A stretch of 6,407 nt of DNA from Candidatus Omnitrophota bacterium (lineage in GTDB: Bacteria; Omnitrophota; Gorgyraeia; 1-14-0-20-64-10; JACQQZ01). The notes beneath the pieces were generated by a model, which searched no databases, was not told where the DNA came from, and saw only the letters and a program-made list of their open reading frames with translations. Of the stretch, positions 5,230-6,407 are shown piece by piece. Every line of letters begins with the position of its first letter. Position 1 is the stretch's first letter. The stretch lies in NCBI GenBank assembly GCA_016206635.1, contig JACQRF010000069.1:1-6407 (forward strand). Reading direction: 5' to 3'. The position numbers were made by a program, and so were the translations under genes.

Positions 5230-6407
5230 CGCCGGCCGGGGTCACCAGGAAATTGCCGCTGTGCCCCCGCCCTCGCGCCAACCACGGCTGCTGCGGCACA
5301 GGAGGGGGCTGGGGCGGTCGCACCACCCCGGGTGGGGCGGCTGGAGCCCCCCAGGGGAGTTGGAACGTCCCAGCCCGAATCTGCGCCATCCATTTCGTCA
5401 CGTCCAGCGCGTTCAGCAGCCCGGCCCCCAATTGCCCCGCGTACCGAGGGTCGTAGCGGTTGTCCGAGGCCTTGTCCTTCAAGACCTGCTCCGCCTGGCC
5501 CGCCGTCAGCCAGGGGAACGCCGATTTCAGCATCGCCAGCATCCCGGTAATGAACGGCGCGGAGAATGAAGTGCCTTGCGAGACCCGGTAGCCGCCGTGG
5601 CTGAGCAGCCGCATGGTGTCGCCGGGGGCGGCGATATCCACCGTGTTCCCGAAGGCGGAGAAATTGGCCTTGCGGCCCCCTTCGTTGGTGGCGGCGACCG
5701 AGATCACCCCGTTCATCGCGGCGGGATAGGCCGGCGCCGAGGTCCCGTGGTTGCCGGCCGAGGCGACGACGACGATCCCTTGCGCGACCGCCCGGTCAAT
5801 CGCCTGTTGGACGAGCGGCGAGCCGGCCATGCCGCCGAGCGACATGTTGATGATCTGGGCCCCGTGGTCCACCGCGTAGTTGATCGCCTGGATGATCGTG
5901 CTCCACGAAGCGCCGCCGGATGACCCGAACACCTGCACCGGCATGATCTGGATGTTGGCATCGCCGGCGCCGTCCAGGATGCGCCCGGACGAGGCGGTCC
6001 CGTGCCAATCTTGCCCCACCCCGCTGCTCTGGGTGCTCGTTGTGTTGGTCGTGAAGTTGTACCCCTGGACCACCTTCCCGGCCAGCGCGGGATGCGTCGC
6101 GTCAATCGCCGTGTCAATGACGGCGATCTTGACGGGGGCCCCGGCGCCCAGCGGCGCACGCGGCTCCTCCGCCCACGCCTCGGCGGGGGCGAACCACCCC
6201 TCGCCCGACGGCGTGTAGATCCCGTTGAGCTCCGCGTGGGCCACCTCCGCCATCTGTCGGAACCGCTCGACGAGCTGCGGCGCGGTCAGCGGCGAGGGGC
6301 TGGTGACGACGTAGATGCGCTGGGGATCAATCCGCTGTTTCGTGACGGCGCCGGCCTGGGCGATCAGCTCCCCCGCCCGTTGATCCGACACCGTCGAATG
6401 GAATTGC
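5210..6407 (-). CDS. Subtilisin-like serine protease (S8 family), 5' end beyond the window
   Basis: The frame is open to the window edge: five codons (QFHST) precede the GTG at 6391, so the true start lies outside. Numbering from that GTG, residues about 25-60 (IYVVTSPSP...AHAELNGIY) resemble the end of a subtilase propeptide. The catalytic domain spans about 86-335: Asp93 (AVIDTAID), His130 (DWHGTASSG), oxyanion Asn214 (ASAGNHG) and nucleophile Ser275 (GTSFSAPF). All key residues are present, so an active endopeptidase is expected. The tail (345-370) is rich in Pro (PPQPPPVPQQP) and ends with about 25 residues of unknown role. Secretion is likely for the family, but the signal peptide is not in view. 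The stop lies inside the prepilin gene (20-bp overlap), so the protease is probably co-expressed with the pilin-like genes and may process or release surface components (inference). Confidence 0.93.
   Translation of the reverse strand, partial: QFHSTVSDQRAGELIAQAGAVTKQRIDPQRIYVVTSPSPLTAPQLVERFRQMAEVAHAELNGIYTPSGEGWFAPAEAWAEEPRAPLGAGAPVKIAVIDTAIDATHPALAGKVVQGYNFTTNTTSTQSSGVGQDWHGTASSGRILDGAGDANIQIMPVQVFGSSGGASWSTIIQAINYAVDHGAQIINMSLGGMAGSPLVQQAIDRAVAQGIVVVASAGNHGTSAPAYPAAMNGVISVAATNEGGRKANFSAFGNTVDIAAPGDTMRLLSHGGYRVSQGTSFSAPFITGMLAMLKSAFPWLTAGQAEQVLKDKASDNRYDPRYAGQLGAGLLNALDVTKWMAQIRAGTFQLPWGAPAAPPGVVRPPQPPPVPQQPWLARGRGHSGNFLVTPAGDVVPES

Noticed and set aside
6389..6391. GTG at 6391 as the start of the protease.
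   Set aside because: The frame is open further upstream to the window edge and no signal peptide follows this GTG, so it reads as an internal Val codon.

Overview
The window is a compact, gene-dense stretch of high-GC DNA (roughly two thirds G+C by eye) in which every gene I can support lies on the minus strand, so it reads from right to left. All products look exported or membrane-anchored: a subtilisin-type protease, two proteins with type IV prepilin-like N-termini, a small single-pass membrane protein, and two large secreted beta-propeller proteins. Prepilin leaders, AxA-type signal peptides and clear Shine-Dalgarno sequences indicate a diderm bacterium with a type IV pilus or type II secretion-like assembly system. 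The sequence does not fix the phylum. An NC10, Nitrospirota or deltaproteobacterial-type genome would fit, but that is a guess.

Layout in transcription order: (1) 6407-5210, the C-terminal 398 residues of an S8 peptidase with an intact Asp/His/Asn/Ser catalytic set and a proline-rich tail, 5' end off the window; (2) 5229-4945, a short GspG-like prepilin overlapping the protease by 20 bp; (3) 4925-3633, a protein with a PilX/GspK-like N-terminus and a DUF4900-like beta-rich C-terminal domain; (4) 3636-3352, a 94-residue membrane-anchored, proline-rich protein starting in an ATGA overlap; (5) 3333-1483, a complete 616-residue secreted beta-propeller protein with a C-terminal calcium-loop domain and a proline-rich tail; (6) 1395-1, a paralogue of gene 5 that runs intact off the left edge. 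Overlaps or gaps of at most 19 bp join genes 1 to 5, which suggests one operon. An 87-bp spacer with a hairpin separates genes 5 and 6. No stretch over 300 bases lacks a gene.

Best working model (inference): this is an accessory minor-pilin/adhesin cassette. Two prepilin-like proteins would form or prime a filament, the small protein would tether to the inner membrane, and the tandem propeller proteins would be surface or tip-associated ligands, loosely analogous to PilX-PilY1. The protease could act in maturation or release. Two sequence observations stand out. The small membrane protein and the first propeller protein end in a similar C-terminal motif. The two propeller paralogues, strongly diverged over most of their length, share a perfectly identical stretch of at least 119 bp at the propeller/C-terminal domain junction, which suggests gene conversion or module exchange.
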